A stretch of DNA of 64,000 nt, from assembly GCA_030167125.1 (NCBI GenBank), contig CP126531.1, positions 1,302,001-1,366,000 on the forward strand. Direction: 5' to 3'. A program made the translations under genes and the position numbers. Positions 1-11,433 of the stretch are shown here, piece after piece. The notes beneath the pieces were generated by a model. That model saw only the letters and a list, made by a program, of their open reading frames with translations, had not been told where the DNA came from and made no database searches. This stretch comes from Rhodanobacteraceae bacterium. GTDB taxonomy: Bacteria > Pseudomonadota > Gammaproteobacteria > Xanthomonadales > Rhodanobacteraceae. Position 1 is the stretch's first letter. Each line of letters opens with the position of its first letter.

Positions 1-333
1 CGCGAATTGCGCGGTGTCGATGCATTCGACCTGGTGCTGCTGGGCCTGGGCGAAGACGGCCATACCGCCAGCCTGTTTCCCGGACACGACTGGGGCGCGC
101 ACACCGATTCGCCGGATGCGCTCGCCGTGTCCAACGCACCCAAGCCGCCGCCGGAACGCGTCAGCTTGAGCGCGCAACGCCTGTCGCGCGCGCGGCACGT
201 GCTGTTCCTCGTCGAAGGCGCCCGCAAGCGCGATGCGATCACGGCATGGAAACGCGGCGATGCGATTCCCGCCGCTTCCATTGCGCCGGAAGCCGGCGTG
301 GATGTGCTGCTGGATGCCGCGGCCGCGGCTTGA
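1..333 (+). CDS. pgl: 6-phosphogluconolactonase, C-terminal part (5' end outside window)
   Basis: This enzyme hydrolyses 6-phosphogluconolactone to 6-phosphogluconate in the oxidative pentose phosphate and Entner-Doudoroff routes, in the cytoplasm. The reading frame is open from base 1, so the gene starts upstream. The family signature LGEDGHTASLFPG is intact near the start of the visible part. The later segments SLSAQRLSRARHVLFLVEG and KRDAITAWKRGD also match the family. Only about 110 residues of an expected 230-240 are visible. The remainder ends normally at a TGA codon. Identity is firm from the signature; the neighbours that would show the operon lie outside the window. Confidence 0.93.
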   Translation, partial: RELRGVDAFDLVLLGLGEDGHTASLFPGHDWGAHTDSPDALAVSNAPKPPPERVSLSAQRLSRARHVLFLVEGARKRDAITAWKRGDAIPAASIAPEAGVDVLLDAAAAA

Positions 334-538
334 CCACGCAGCGAAACCGCTGCCTGTCGATCAATCACATCGCTCGTGCCGAATCGCCTCGCAACGCTTG
401 CTGCCAGACGTGCTGGTAAACGTTGGCGGCAACACGCTCCTTGTCTTCGGCACTGAAGGGAGGCGTTTGCGGTCAAGATTATTTCCGTATTGCTGGCATT
501 GTTGCTTGTGTGGGCCTCGGCGAGACTGGATGGGCGGT

Positions 539-943
539 TCACGGGCATATCAGCATCAGCTTCGGGTAGTAGGTGCGGTAACGCCTGGCGTCGCGCGTAA
601 GCAGTTGCATGCCTTCGATGGCGGCATGGGCGCCGATGTAGAAGTCGGGCAACGGTGAAGTGCGTACACCTTTGGCCCGCCGGTAGCCGAGGAATGCCTT
701 GCCGGCCAGAAAGCCGGCTTCCCACGGTAGTGGCAGGCGCAGGAAAACATCGGGTGCCAACGCGGCATCGAGATCTTCGATGCGTTCGAAGCCGACGGAC
801 ACTTCCGCGTAAATGATCGGGTTGACGGCAAGCTCCCCCTGCGCAGCGACCGCATTCAGCTGCGCGGCCGACCACGAACCCCACTGCGGGTCGTCGGTGA
901 GTACGTCCAGCAGGACGTTGGAATCGACCAGCACGCGGCTCAT
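539..943 (-). CDS. PIN-domain toxin of a type II toxin-antitoxin pair (VapC-like)
   Basis: This is a 134-residue PIN-domain protein, a fold whose toxin members are Mg-dependent ribonucleases. The four acidic residues expected of the active site are visible: D7 (VLVDSN), E47 (IIYAEVSV), D100 (PLPDFYIGAHA) and D118 (LLTRDARRY). The ATG overlaps the stop of the upstream gene by 4 bases (ATGA), so the two genes are translationally coupled in antitoxin-first order. The RNA target cannot be read from the sequence. The PIN assignment is firm; the toxin role is inferred from size and context. Confidence 0.88.
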   Translation of the reverse strand: MSRVLVDSNVLLDVLTDDPQWGSWSAAQLNAVAAQGELAVNPIIYAEVSVGFERIEDLDAALAPDVFLRLPLPWEAGFLAGKAFLGYRRAKGVRTSPLPDFYIGAHAAIEGMQLLTRDARRYRTYYPKLMLICP

Positions 944-1305
944 GCGCCGCGCGTCAGTTGCATGATCTGGTCGGTACTGAGACGCGAGGTGGCACGGCCA
1001 CGCAGGCGTGCCGCCACGTCGGGTGTCGCAGCTTTGCTTGCGTGCACCGTGCCTTGCACCTGATCGAGGGCCCGCTGCAGTCGCTTGTTCGGTTTGAAGG
1101 GTTTGTCGAGTGCCGCCAGCAGGCGTCGGGCCTCGGCCGCCGAAAGCGTTACGGCGCCCGTTTCGGCAGCCACCGCAGCAGCTTCGCGCAACGCGGCTTG
1201 CCGCACGAAAGTTGCCAGCGGCACGCCGCGCAGGTCGGCGGCGTGGGTAATCTTGTCCTTGTCCTCGGCATCCAGGCGCAGATCGAGGCGAGCGGTGGCG
1301 GTCAT
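940..1305 (-). CDS. DUF1778-like ribbon-helix-helix antitoxin
   Basis: This 121-residue protein begins TATARLDLRLDAEDKDKITH and continues with ADLRGVPLATFVRQAAL, the pattern of DUF1778/TacA-type ribbon-helix-helix antitoxins. The N-terminal part should bind DNA and the C-terminal part should cover the toxin. The start at 1305 is chosen because GAGGAG lies just upstream and because a longer start would read through the operator palindrome at 1323-1341. DUF1778 antitoxins usually partner GNAT acetyltransferase toxins. Here the partner is a PIN protein, which is less usual. Confidence 0.85.
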   Translation of the reverse strand: MTATARLDLRLDAEDKDKITHAADLRGVPLATFVRQAALREAAAVAAETGAVTLSAAEARRLLAALDKPFKPNKRLQRALDQVQGTVHASKAATPDVAARLRGRATSRLSTDQIMQLTRGA

Positions 1306-1322
1306 GGGCTGTCTCCTCTTGT

Positions 1323-1341
1323 GTACGGTAGTATACCGTAC
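1323..1341. promoter_or_regulatory. Operator-like palindrome of the toxin-antitoxin operon
   Basis: An 8-base perfect inverted repeat, gtacggta / taccgtac, is separated by gta. It lies 18-36 bases upstream of the antitoxin ATG, where the core promoter would be. The position and symmetry suit autorepression by the ribbon-helix-helix antitoxin. This is inferred from position only. Confidence 0.6.
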
Positions 1342-1441
1342 GAGGCCGAACGGCCCAACCACCAGGCCTCGCGCTGGTCATCGAGGCGCCGGGATTCCGG
1401 AGCTGGCGTCGTGCAGGCATCGACGCCGCACGATCCTGCCC

Positions 1442-2011
1442 TTACCGCTCGTCGGCCAACCCCGCCAGATCGCCCATGTGCCCGCGGTAGTAGCGCAACT
1501 CCTCGATCGAGTCGCGGATGTCCGACAGCGCGGTATGCGCGGAGTCCTTGCTGAAGCCCTTGTACACCGCGGGCGCCCAGCGGCGCGCGAGTTCCTTCAG
1601 CGTGGACACGTCGAGGTTGCGGTAGTGGAAGAACTTCTCCAATGCCGGCATCTGGCGATACAGGAAGCGGCGGTCCTGGCAAATGGAGTTGCCGCACATC
1701 GGTGACTTGCCGGGCGGCACCCACTGCTGCAGGAATGCGAGTGTTTCGGCTTCGGCTTGCGCGTGCTCGACACCCGATTCCAGCACGCGTTGCCACAATC
1801 CCGATTTGCCGTGCTGGTGGCGATTCCAGTCGTCCATCGCCAGCAGGCGAGCTTCCTCGTGACGGATCGCGAATTGCGGGCCTTCGGCCAGTATTTCGAG
1901 ATTGCGGTTGGTGACCACGGTGGCGATTTCGATGATCGAATCGGTATCGGGGCACAGGCCCGTCATCTCGAGATCGATCCAGACCAGGTTGTCGTCAGCA
2001 CATGCGGTCAT
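1442..2011 (-). CDS. orn: Oligoribonuclease
   Basis: Orn is a 3'-5' exoribonuclease of the DEDDh family that degrades RNA dinucleotides, including pGpG from cyclic-di-GMP turnover. The 189-residue protein has the first DEDD motif in [11 protein letters not shown], the second around [13 protein letters not shown], and the third with the catalytic histidine in [18 protein letters not shown]. The ATG at 2011 follows GGGAGG at proper spacing. It diverges from sbcB with a short shared promoter region. Because the window also encodes three GGDEF or EAL proteins, its pGpG role is relevant here. Confidence 0.97.
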   Translation of the reverse strand: MTACADDNLVWIDLEMTGLCPDTDSIIEIATVVTNRNLEILAEGPQFAIRHEEARLLAMDDWNRHQHGKSGLWQRVLESGVEHAQAEAETLAFLQQWVPPGKSPMCGNSICQDRRFLYRQMPALEKFFHYRNLDVSTLKELARRWAPAVYKGFSKDSAHTALSDIRDSIEELRYYRGHMGDLAGLADER

Positions 2012-2095
2012 TTCATCCTCCCGGTTCCGCCAGTCTAGCAACAACCCGGCCTTGCACGGATTGCCATGCCCGCGCGCACGCCCTACGCTCGCGCG

Positions 2096-3619
2096 ATGCC
2101 GACGCCGACAATGTTGTGGTACGACTACGAAACCACCGGCACCGATCCGGTGCGCGACCGTCCCGCGCAATTCGCCGCGCTGCGCACCGACATGGCGCTG
2201 CAACCCATTGGCGAACCCATCACGCTGTATTGCGCGCCCGCGCCCGACGTGCTGCCGCAGCCCGAAGCCTGCCTGATCACCGGCATCACGCCGCAGGATG
2301 CGGCGCGCGAAGGCATCGTGGAAGCCGAGTTTGCCGGCCGCGTGCACGAACTTCTCGCCGAACCCGGCACCTGTTCCGCCGGCTACAACTCGATCCGCTT
2401 CGACGACGAAGTGAATCGCAACCTGTTCTACCGCAACTTCTTCGATCCTTACGAACACTGCTGGAAGAACGGCAACGCGCGCTGGGACATCATGGATCTG
2501 GCGCGCGCCTGCTATGCACTGCGCCCGGATGGCATCAAGTGGCCGTTGCGCGACGATGGCTCGCCGTCATTCAAGCTGGAGCACCTGGCGCAAGAAAACC
2601 GACTGGAGCAGGCGCGCGCGCACGACGCGACGTCCGACGCGATCGCCACCGTCGCGCTGGCGCGATTGCTGCGCGAACGCCAGCCGCGGCTGTACGAATG
2701 GTGTTTCGCGCTGCGGCACAAGCGCACCGTGATACCGCAGCTTGCCAACGCGCTCGTGGAACGGCGTCCGCTGCTGCACGTATCGCACAAGTACGCCGCG
2801 CAGCGCGGCTGCCTTGCGATGGTCGTGCCGATCGCCGAGCATCCGACGCGCGAAGGCAGCTTCATCGTCGCCGACCTCGATGTCGATCCCGATGCATGGA
2901 CCGCGCTCGATCCCGAGGATTTGACGGAGCGCATGTTCACCCGGCGCGCCGATCTTCCCGAAGACATCGAACGTCCGCCGCTGAAAGAAGTCCACGCGAA
3001 TCGTTCGCCGTTCCTTGCGCCGATCGAAACGCTGCGCGAAGTGGATACACGGCGCATCGGGCTCGATCCCGATCGTTGTCTTGAAAACCTCAAACGCATC
3101 CGCGCCTGCGATGGGCTGGCCGAACGCGTGCGGCAGGCTTTCGCATTGCGCGAACCGCGCCGAACCGACGACGAAGACCCGGAACTGATGCTGTACTCGG
3201 GTTTCGCGTCCGATGTGGACCGCAAGCGCTTCGGCGATGTGCGCGCCACGCCGCCCGAACGACTCGGCGTGACCGGATTCCACTTCGGCGATCCACGCTA
3301 CGAAGAACTGCTGTTCCGCTACCGCGCACGCAACTGGCCGGCATCGCTGGATGCAGACGAACGCGAGCGCTGGTTCGCTTTCGTGCGCGAAAAGCTGACG
3401 CGCGAATTGGGCGGATTGACCCTCGCGCAATACCTCGCAACCATCGCGCGCTTGCGCGTCGAGACGCCGCCTGGCCCGCAACAAGTCTTGCTGGACCGCC
3501 TGCAAGCCTGGGGCGAAACCGTTCGCTCCGAATTCGGATTCGAAACACCCCCTCTCCCCCAAACGGCTTCACCGTTTGGGGGAGAGGCGGCCGACGGCCG
3601 CGCGCATAGCGCTGGGTGA
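2096..3619 (+). CDS. sbcB: Exodeoxyribonuclease I
   Basis: SbcB is a 3'-5' exonuclease for single-stranded DNA acting in recombination and mismatch repair. The DEDDh exonuclease domain starts at [20 protein letters not shown] and continues with [20 protein letters not shown] and a [16 protein letters not shown] segment. The SH3-like and helical C-terminal regions follow. An ATG 30 bases upstream (2066) is also possible; neither start has a clear ribosome site. The last roughly 30 residues are unusual. They are encoded by a perfect 16-base-stem hairpin repeat and its tail, so the natural stop seems lost or displaced by the repeat. Confidence 0.95.
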   Translation: MPTPTMLWYDYETTGTDPVRDRPAQFAALRTDMALQPIGEPITLYCAPAPDVLPQPEACLITGITPQDAAREGIVEAEFAGRVHELLAEPGTCSAGYNSIRFDDEVNRNLFYRNFFDPYEHCWKNGNARWDIMDLARACYALRPDGIKWPLRDDGSPSFKLEHLAQENRLEQARAHDATSDAIATVALARLLRERQPRLYEWCFALRHKRTVIPQLANALVERRPLLHVSHKYAAQRGCLAMVVPIAEHPTREGSFIVADLDVDPDAWTALDPEDLTERMFTRRADLPEDIERPPLKEVHANRSPFLAPIETLREVDTRRIGLDPDRCLENLKRIRACDGLAERVRQAFALREPRRTDDEDPELMLYSGFASDVDRKRFGDVRATPPERLGVTGFHFGDPRYEELLFRYRARNWPASLDADERERWFAFVREKLTRELGGLTLAQYLATIARLRVETPPGPQQVLLDRLQAWGETVRSEFGFETPPLPQTASPFGGEAADGRAHSAG

Positions 3620-3719
3620 GGAGGAAACCGCATCGCACTATCGTGAGGCTCTCGCAATGCAAGCCCTCGCCCCCTCACCCCAACTCTCTCCCCCGAGCAA
3701 AAATCGCTTGGGGGGGAGG
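3551..3719. repeat. Pair of opposed C-rich hairpin repeats (REPIN-like), copy 1
   Basis: The left unit is a perfect 16-base stem (cctctcccccaaacgg) with a 5-base loop at 3551-3587, followed by a gggtgagg tail. The right unit at about 3670-3719 is the mirror image: a ccctcacccc tail, then an imperfect stem of ctctcccccgagc and gcttgggggggag. The arrangement of two inverted units around a short spacer is repeated at 11213-11392. Confidence 0.85.
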
Positions 3720-3793
3720 GAGTGGTGGCGCCGCCCAGAATTATTGACGCCAGCGCTCAACACGAACGGGTTTTAGATCACGGACTCTCCGAC

Positions 3794-4480
3794 ATGCCGC
3801 ACGCCTATTTCTCGCCCGCCACCTTCAAGTTCCTGCGCGCGCTGGAGCGCCACAACAACCGCACGTGGTTCAAGGCACACCAGCACGATTACGAAACGTA
3901 CGTGCGCGAGCCTTACCTGCAACTGATCGCGGACTTGCAGGCGCCGGTCGCGAATATCAGCAAGCATTACCGTGCCGATCCGCGCAAGGTCGGCGGCTCG
4001 CTGTTCCGCGTCCAGCGCGACACGCGCTTCTCCGGCGACAAGGCGCCGTACAAGGCTTGGGCGGGCGCGCGCATCTTCCACGAACGCCGCCGCGAGATCG
4101 CCGCGCCGTCGTTCTACCTGCACATCAAGCCCGGCGACTGTTTCGTGGGCGCGGGCTTGTGGCATCCGGAAAACCACACGCTGCGCAACATCCGCGGTTT
4201 CATCGCCGACAATCCCGCTTCGTGGAAACGCGCCGTGTACAGCCGCCCGTTCCGCGAATATTACGAATTCTGGGGCGAAAGTTTGAGCCGCGCGCCGCAG
4301 GGTTTTCCGGCCGACCATCCGCTGCTGGAAGACCTGAAGCGCAAGAGCTACGCCGCCGGCGTCGGCTTCGACGAAACGCTCGCGTGTTCGCCGAAACTGT
4401 TTCCGTTCGTCGTCGAGCACTTCAAACGCCTGGCGCCGCTGGTCGATTACCTGTGCGCCGCGCAGAACCTGGAGTTCTGA
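3794..4480 (+). CDS. DUF2461 family protein
   Basis: This 228-residue protein belongs to the DUF2461 family (TIGR02453), found widely in bacteria with no established biochemical role. Recognisable family segments are TFKFLRALERHNNRTWFKAH near the N terminus, RDTRFSGDKAPYKAWAGARI in the middle and FYLHIKPGDCFVGAGLWHPE. No signal peptide or membrane segment is visible, so it should be cytoplasmic. The start at 3794 begins the conserved region; the codons before it are repeat sequence. It ends two bases before the next ATG, so the pair is probably co-transcribed. Confidence 0.87.
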   Translation: MPHAYFSPATFKFLRALERHNNRTWFKAHQHDYETYVREPYLQLIADLQAPVANISKHYRADPRKVGGSLFRVQRDTRFSGDKAPYKAWAGARIFHERRREIAAPSFYLHIKPGDCFVGAGLWHPENHTLRNIRGFIADNPASWKRAVYSRPFREYYEFWGESLSRAPQGFPADHPLLEDLKRKSYAAGVGFDETLACSPKLFPFVVEHFKRLAPLVDYLCAAQNLEF

Positions 4481-4482
4481 CG

Positions 4483-5280
4483 ATGCCCACGCGATCGAAA
4501 TGGCTCGCCGCGCTGTTCGCGTTGTCGTACGTGTTCGCGGGAAACGCCTGTGCCGCGGCGCCCAAACCGTTTCAAGTGCTGTTCGTCGGCAACAGCCTCA
4601 CCTACGTCGGCAATCTTCCGGCGGTAGTGGAAGCGCTCGCAGCGAGCAACGGGAAGCCGCTGCAAGCCGACATGATCGTCAAAGGCGGCGTCACCCTGAC
4701 GCAGTGGCTGGATTCGGGTGCGGTGCAGCGCGCGCTCAAGGCGCGGCATTACGACTACGTGGTGTTGCAGGAGCGCGGCAACGATTTCGCCTGCGGGTTC
4801 GGGCCGCAGATCTGCAAGGACTCGCGGCACGCGTTGCATGCGCTGGCGGGCATCGTCCGCGACGCAGGTGCCAGGCCGATCCTGATGGGGACTTATCAGA
4901 TCGATCACGGCGCGTCGCAAGCGCTGGTCGCCGCGGAATCGAAAGCGGCCCACGCCGAGGACATGCCCTACCTCGACGTTTCGACGCGCTTGAATGCGGG
5001 CCGCGCACGTGTGCCGTACGACGACTGGTTCGCGAAGGCCGGCCATCCGGGGCACGCGCTCGTGCTGCTGGAAGCGGTGCTGCTGTACCAGCAGTTGTAT
5101 GGCGCGCCACCGGAAGCCCAACCGCTCCAGGTGCGCGCGCCGATGTTCGTGCCCGGCAGCAAGTTCGCGCCACCAGATCCCGTTTCCGAGCCGCTGCTGC
5201 CCGAGGTCGCGCTGGCGGGCGGTTACGACTATTCACGCGACGACGTGGCGAACGCGATCGCGCTCGCGGGCAGTCACTGA
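4483..5280 (+). CDS. Secreted SGNH-type hydrolase
   Basis: This 265-residue protein has an N-terminal signal peptide (hydrophobic to about residue 23, then NACAAAPKP). The mature N terminus, [20 protein letters not shown], has the block I GNSLT serine motif of SGNH esterases. [16 protein letters not shown] is probably block III and the histidine of [14 protein letters not shown] may complete the triad. These enzymes hydrolyse ester bonds in lipids or acylated sugars; the substrate here is unknown. The ATG follows the previous stop by 2 bases. Confidence 0.8.
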   Translation: MPTRSKWLAALFALSYVFAGNACAAAPKPFQVLFVGNSLTYVGNLPAVVEALAASNGKPLQADMIVKGGVTLTQWLDSGAVQRALKARHYDYVVLQERGNDFACGFGPQICKDSRHALHALAGIVRDAGARPILMGTYQIDHGASQALVAAESKAAHAEDMPYLDVSTRLNAGRARVPYDDWFAKAGHPGHALVLLEAVLLYQQLYGAPPEAQPLQVRAPMFVPGSKFAPPDPVSEPLLPEVALAGGYDYSRDDVANAIALAGSH

Positions 5281-5425
5281 AGCTCGACGCAAGCCGCATG
5301 CTGCGGCGCACCTTGCATGCCGATGGCTCGGCGTATCCTGCCGCCGTTGCGCGGGGGCGAGGCGCGGCAGGTGCGGAGCACGAACGCGTTCGCTCCGCCG
5401 TTCCAACGGGCAGGGAGACATCGTC

Positions 5426-6157
5426 ATGAATCTTGGCAAGCGTTGTGCGGCCGAGTTCTTCGGCACGTTCTGGCTGGTGATGGGCGGTTGCGGCACCGCG
5501 GTGTTGGCGGCCGGCGTGCCGCAGTTCGGCGTGGGCTACGCGGGCGTGGCGCTGGCGTTCGGGCTGACGCTGTTGACGATGTGCTACGCGATCGGCCACA
5601 TCTCGGGCTGCCACATCAATCCCGCAGTGACATGTGGACTCGCGGCCGGCGGCCGGTTTCCGGTGAAGGAAGTGATTCCGTACATCGTCGCGCAGGTGAT
5701 CGGCGGCATCGTCGCCGGCGGCGTGCTGTTCCTGAGCGCGTCCGGCAAGCCGGGCTTCGATGCGAGCGCCAGCGGTTTCGCGTCCAACGGTTTCGGCGCG
5801 CATTCGCCGCAGGGTTACGCAATGGGTGCGGCCGCGTTGTGCGAACTGGTGATGACCGGCTTCTTCGTCTTCATCATCATGGGCGCGACGCACAAGAGCG
5901 CGCCAGTCGGCTTCGCGGGCATCGCGATCGGTTTTTCACTGACGCTGATCCACCTGATCAGCATTCCGGTCACCAACACGTCGGTGAACCCCGCGCGCTC
6001 GACCGGCGTGGCGCTGTTCCAGCACGGCTGGGCCGTCGACCAGCTGTGGTTCTTCTGGGTGATGCCGATCATCGGCGGCATCATCGGCGGGCTGATCTAC
6101 CGCTACCTGAGCAGCGAACAGGCCGCGCGGCCCGACATCGTGGGTGACGCTGCCTGA
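5426..6157 (+). CDS. aqpZ: Aquaporin Z
   Basis: This is a water channel of the inner membrane, 243 residues with six membrane helices. Both pore motifs are present: HINPAVTCG in the first half and SVNPARSTG in the second, the latter with the selectivity-filter arginine. The start [20 protein letters not shown] is typical of AqpZ rather than glycerol facilitators. GGGAGA precedes the ATG. It is about 12 residues longer than the E. coli protein, mainly in the loop around [17 protein letters not shown]. It has its own leader of about 145 bases. Confidence 0.95.
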   Translation: MNLGKRCAAEFFGTFWLVMGGCGTAVLAAGVPQFGVGYAGVALAFGLTLLTMCYAIGHISGCHINPAVTCGLAAGGRFPVKEVIPYIVAQVIGGIVAGGVLFLSASGKPGFDASASGFASNGFGAHSPQGYAMGAAALCELVMTGFFVFIIMGATHKSAPVGFAGIAIGFSLTLIHLISIPVTNTSVNPARSTGVALFQHGWAVDQLWFFWVMPIIGGIIGGLIYRYLSSEQAARPDIVGDAA

Positions 6158-6164
6158 TGCCTCG

Positions 6165-6196
6165 CGTGGCGCGTGATCGCGAGGTCGCGCGCCACG
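6165..6196. terminator. Hairpin between convergent aqpZ and epmA
   Basis: A 9-base perfect stem (cgtggcgcg / cgcgccacg) with a 14-base loop fills the 42-base convergent gap. It is followed by tctt on the plus strand. It could serve as a bidirectional terminator, but the T-tract is weak. Confidence 0.45.
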
Positions 6197-6199
6197 TCT

Positions 6200-9508
<3,309 letters not shown>

Positions 9509-9700
9509 GTGCGATCATCCATGATCGCGGCACGACCCGCCTCCCTCGCAAGCGATCAGCCACTCAGCCCGGTGGAAGACCACCTCGGCCATCCGTGGGT
9601 TTATTCGCGCGATCGTCCATGATCGCGGCGTATCGTTGGCGACTTGTCTCCGAACCGTTCGAGCCTCATGGCAGACCACCTCGGCCATCCTTGGCCTGAC
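9509..9700 (+). repeat. Two tandem copies of the 95-base two-palindrome repeat
   Basis: Each copy begins with a palindrome gcgatcat-cc-atgatcgc (9511-9528; variant at 9609-9626). About 50-65 bases later comes accacctcggccatcc (9579-9594; 9675-9690), which in the second copy runs on into ttggcctgac. The copies are offset by 96-98 bases. Further copies lie at 25657-25750 and 27865-27958, with a lone right half at 51591-51612. Confidence 0.85.
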
Positions 9701-9786
9701 CCTCACAAAAGCCGCTTCGGTCTTGGAACGGGCAGCCGTTAAACTAGCCGATTCTTTTTGACGCACCGGGCCGTCCAGCCCTACCG

Positions 9787-11205
9787 ATGTCCGAAGCTAG
9801 TGCTCCCGAAGGCACGGCACGCATGCGCGGCCTGATCTGGCTGGTCGCGGCCGCGTTTTTCATGCAGACGCTGGATTCGACCATCGTCAACACCGCGGTG
9901 CCCAGCATCGCGCACGCATTGGCGGTGCCGCCGATCTCGTTGAAGACCGCGCTGACCAGTTACGTGCTGACGTTGGCGATCTGCATTCCAGCCAGCGCGT
10001 GGTTGTCCGACCGCTTCGGCACGCAGCGCGTGTTCGCGGCGTCGATCTGGATATTCACGCTGGGCTCGCTCGCCTGCGGCGTATCGCAGAACCTCGTCCA
10101 GCTGGTTGCCGCACGCGTGCTGCAAGGCGTCGGCGGTGCGCTGCTGATGCCGATCGGCCGCTACGTGCTGGTGCGCGCGTTCGGTCCGAAGGATTTCGTC
10201 GCCGCGATGAGCACGGCCGGCATTCCCGGCCTGCTGGGTCCGGTGCTGGGCCCATTGCTGGGCGGCGTGCTGTCGCAGTACGCGTCGTGGCGCTTGATCT
10301 TCCTGGTCAACGTGCCGGTGGGCATCGTCGGCCTGTGGCTCAACCGCCGCGAGATGCCGGATTTCCGCGGCGAGCGGCGGCCGTTCGACTGGATCGGCTT
10401 CGTGTTGTTCGCGCTGGCGTCGGGGATGCTGTTGACCTCGGCGGAAACCGCCGGCGACGGCGACTACCGCGGCGCGGGCATCGCCGCATTGGCCGGAGTC
10501 GTCTGCGGCTTCGCCTACTGGCACTATGGCCGGCGCGCCAGGCATCCGGTCGTCGACCTCGGCCTGCTGAAGGTGCGCAGCTTCAACATCGCGGTGGGCG
10601 GCGGCATGTGCATGCGGCTGGGAACCGCGGGCCTGTCGTTCATCCTGATGCTGTTCCTGCAGGTCGGCTGCGGCTGGACCCCGACCGCGGCGGGCATGAT
10701 GATCGTGCCGCAAGCGATCGCGATGGTGTTGATGAAACTGTTCATCGACCGCATCCTGAAACGCTACGGCTACCGGCGCACGCTGTTCGTGAACACCGCG
10801 ATCGCAACCGCCCTGCTCGCCTGTTTCGCGTTGTTCGACGCCACCACGCCGTGGTGGGCGATCGCGGCGCTGATGTTCGCCTACGGCTTCGTGATGAGCC
10901 TGCAATACACCGCGATGAACACCCTCGCCTTCGTGGACCTTGCGCCGGATCGCGCGGCGCAGGCGTCGTCGGTGACCTCCGCCACGCAGTACCTGGTGAT
11001 CAGTTTCGGCATCGCGTTGTCGTCGTGGCTGCTGGCAGTGTTCCTCAACGGGCACCACCACGACCCCGCGTCCTACGTGCGCGGCTTCCGCGCCGCGGTA
11101 TTGGTGATGGCCGCGCTGTCACTGGTTGCCGTGTACGTGTTCACGCGGCTGCGGCATGACCGGCCGTTGCGGCGATCGATCACGACGCCCGAAACGGCGG
11201 CGTGA
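9787..11205 (+). CDS. MFS multidrug exporter, DHA2 (EmrB/QacA) type
   Basis: This is a 472-residue inner-membrane transporter of the major facilitator superfamily. Family motifs of drug:proton antiporters are visible: LDSTIVNTAVPSIA in helix 1 (DHA2 signature), motif A as SDRFGTQRVFAA, RVLQGVGGALLMPIGRYVLV in helix 4 and the antiporter motif C as GIPGLLGPVLGPLLGG. Hydrophobicity suggests about 14 helices. No membrane-fusion partner or regulator lies beside it, so substrate and regulation cannot be inferred. The ATG at 9787 is the first in frame after the repeat region. Confidence 0.88.
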   Translation: MSEASAPEGTARMRGLIWLVAAAFFMQTLDSTIVNTAVPSIAHALAVPPISLKTALTSYVLTLAICIPASAWLSDRFGTQRVFAASIWIFTLGSLACGVSQNLVQLVAARVLQGVGGALLMPIGRYVLVRAFGPKDFVAAMSTAGIPGLLGPVLGPLLGGVLSQYASWRLIFLVNVPVGIVGLWLNRREMPDFRGERRPFDWIGFVLFALASGMLLTSAETAGDGDYRGAGIAALAGVVCGFAYWHYGRRARHPVVDLGLLKVRSFNIAVGGGMCMRLGTAGLSFILMLFLQVGCGWTPTAAGMMIVPQAIAMVLMKLFIDRILKRYGYRRTLFVNTAIATALLACFALFDATTPWWAIAALMFAYGFVMSLQYTAMNTLAFVDLAPDRAAQASSVTSATQYLVISFGIALSSWLLAVFLNGHHHDPASYVRGFRAAVLVMAALSLVAVYVFTRLRHDRPLRRSITTPETAA

Positions 11206-11212
11206 TTTCGAG

Positions 11213-11392
11213 CCCTCTCCCCCGAATGGTTTTTATTCGGGGGAGAGGGTTGGGTGAGGGGGCAGCGTCTACACGGCGCGCTGCGACCGATTCGCGCATT
11301 ACGAATTTGATTGAGCGACTTTCGTGCCCGCGTGCGTCGCATCCCCCTCACCCCAGCCTTCTCCCCCAACGAAAAGCCGTTGGGGGAGAAGG
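11213..11392. repeat. Pair of opposed C-rich hairpin repeats (REPIN-like), copy 2
   Basis: The left unit is a perfect 15-base stem (ccctctcccccgaat / attcgggggagaggg) at 11213-11248, followed by ttgggtgaggggg. The right unit mirrors it: cccctcacccc and then a perfect 15-base stem (ccttctcccccaacg / cgttgggggagaagg) at 11357-11392. The pair fills the gap between two genes of the same orientation, as at 3551-3719. Confidence 0.88.
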
Positions 11393-11433
11393 AGAGGAGC
11401 GCACCCATTCAGGCCGTCATGTAGCATCGCGCG

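Noticed and set aside
472..600. Hydrophobic stretch reading KIISVLLALLLVWASARLDG, like a signal peptide
   Set aside because: No start codon lies in frame before it and the frame stops soon after; at most a worn gene fragment.
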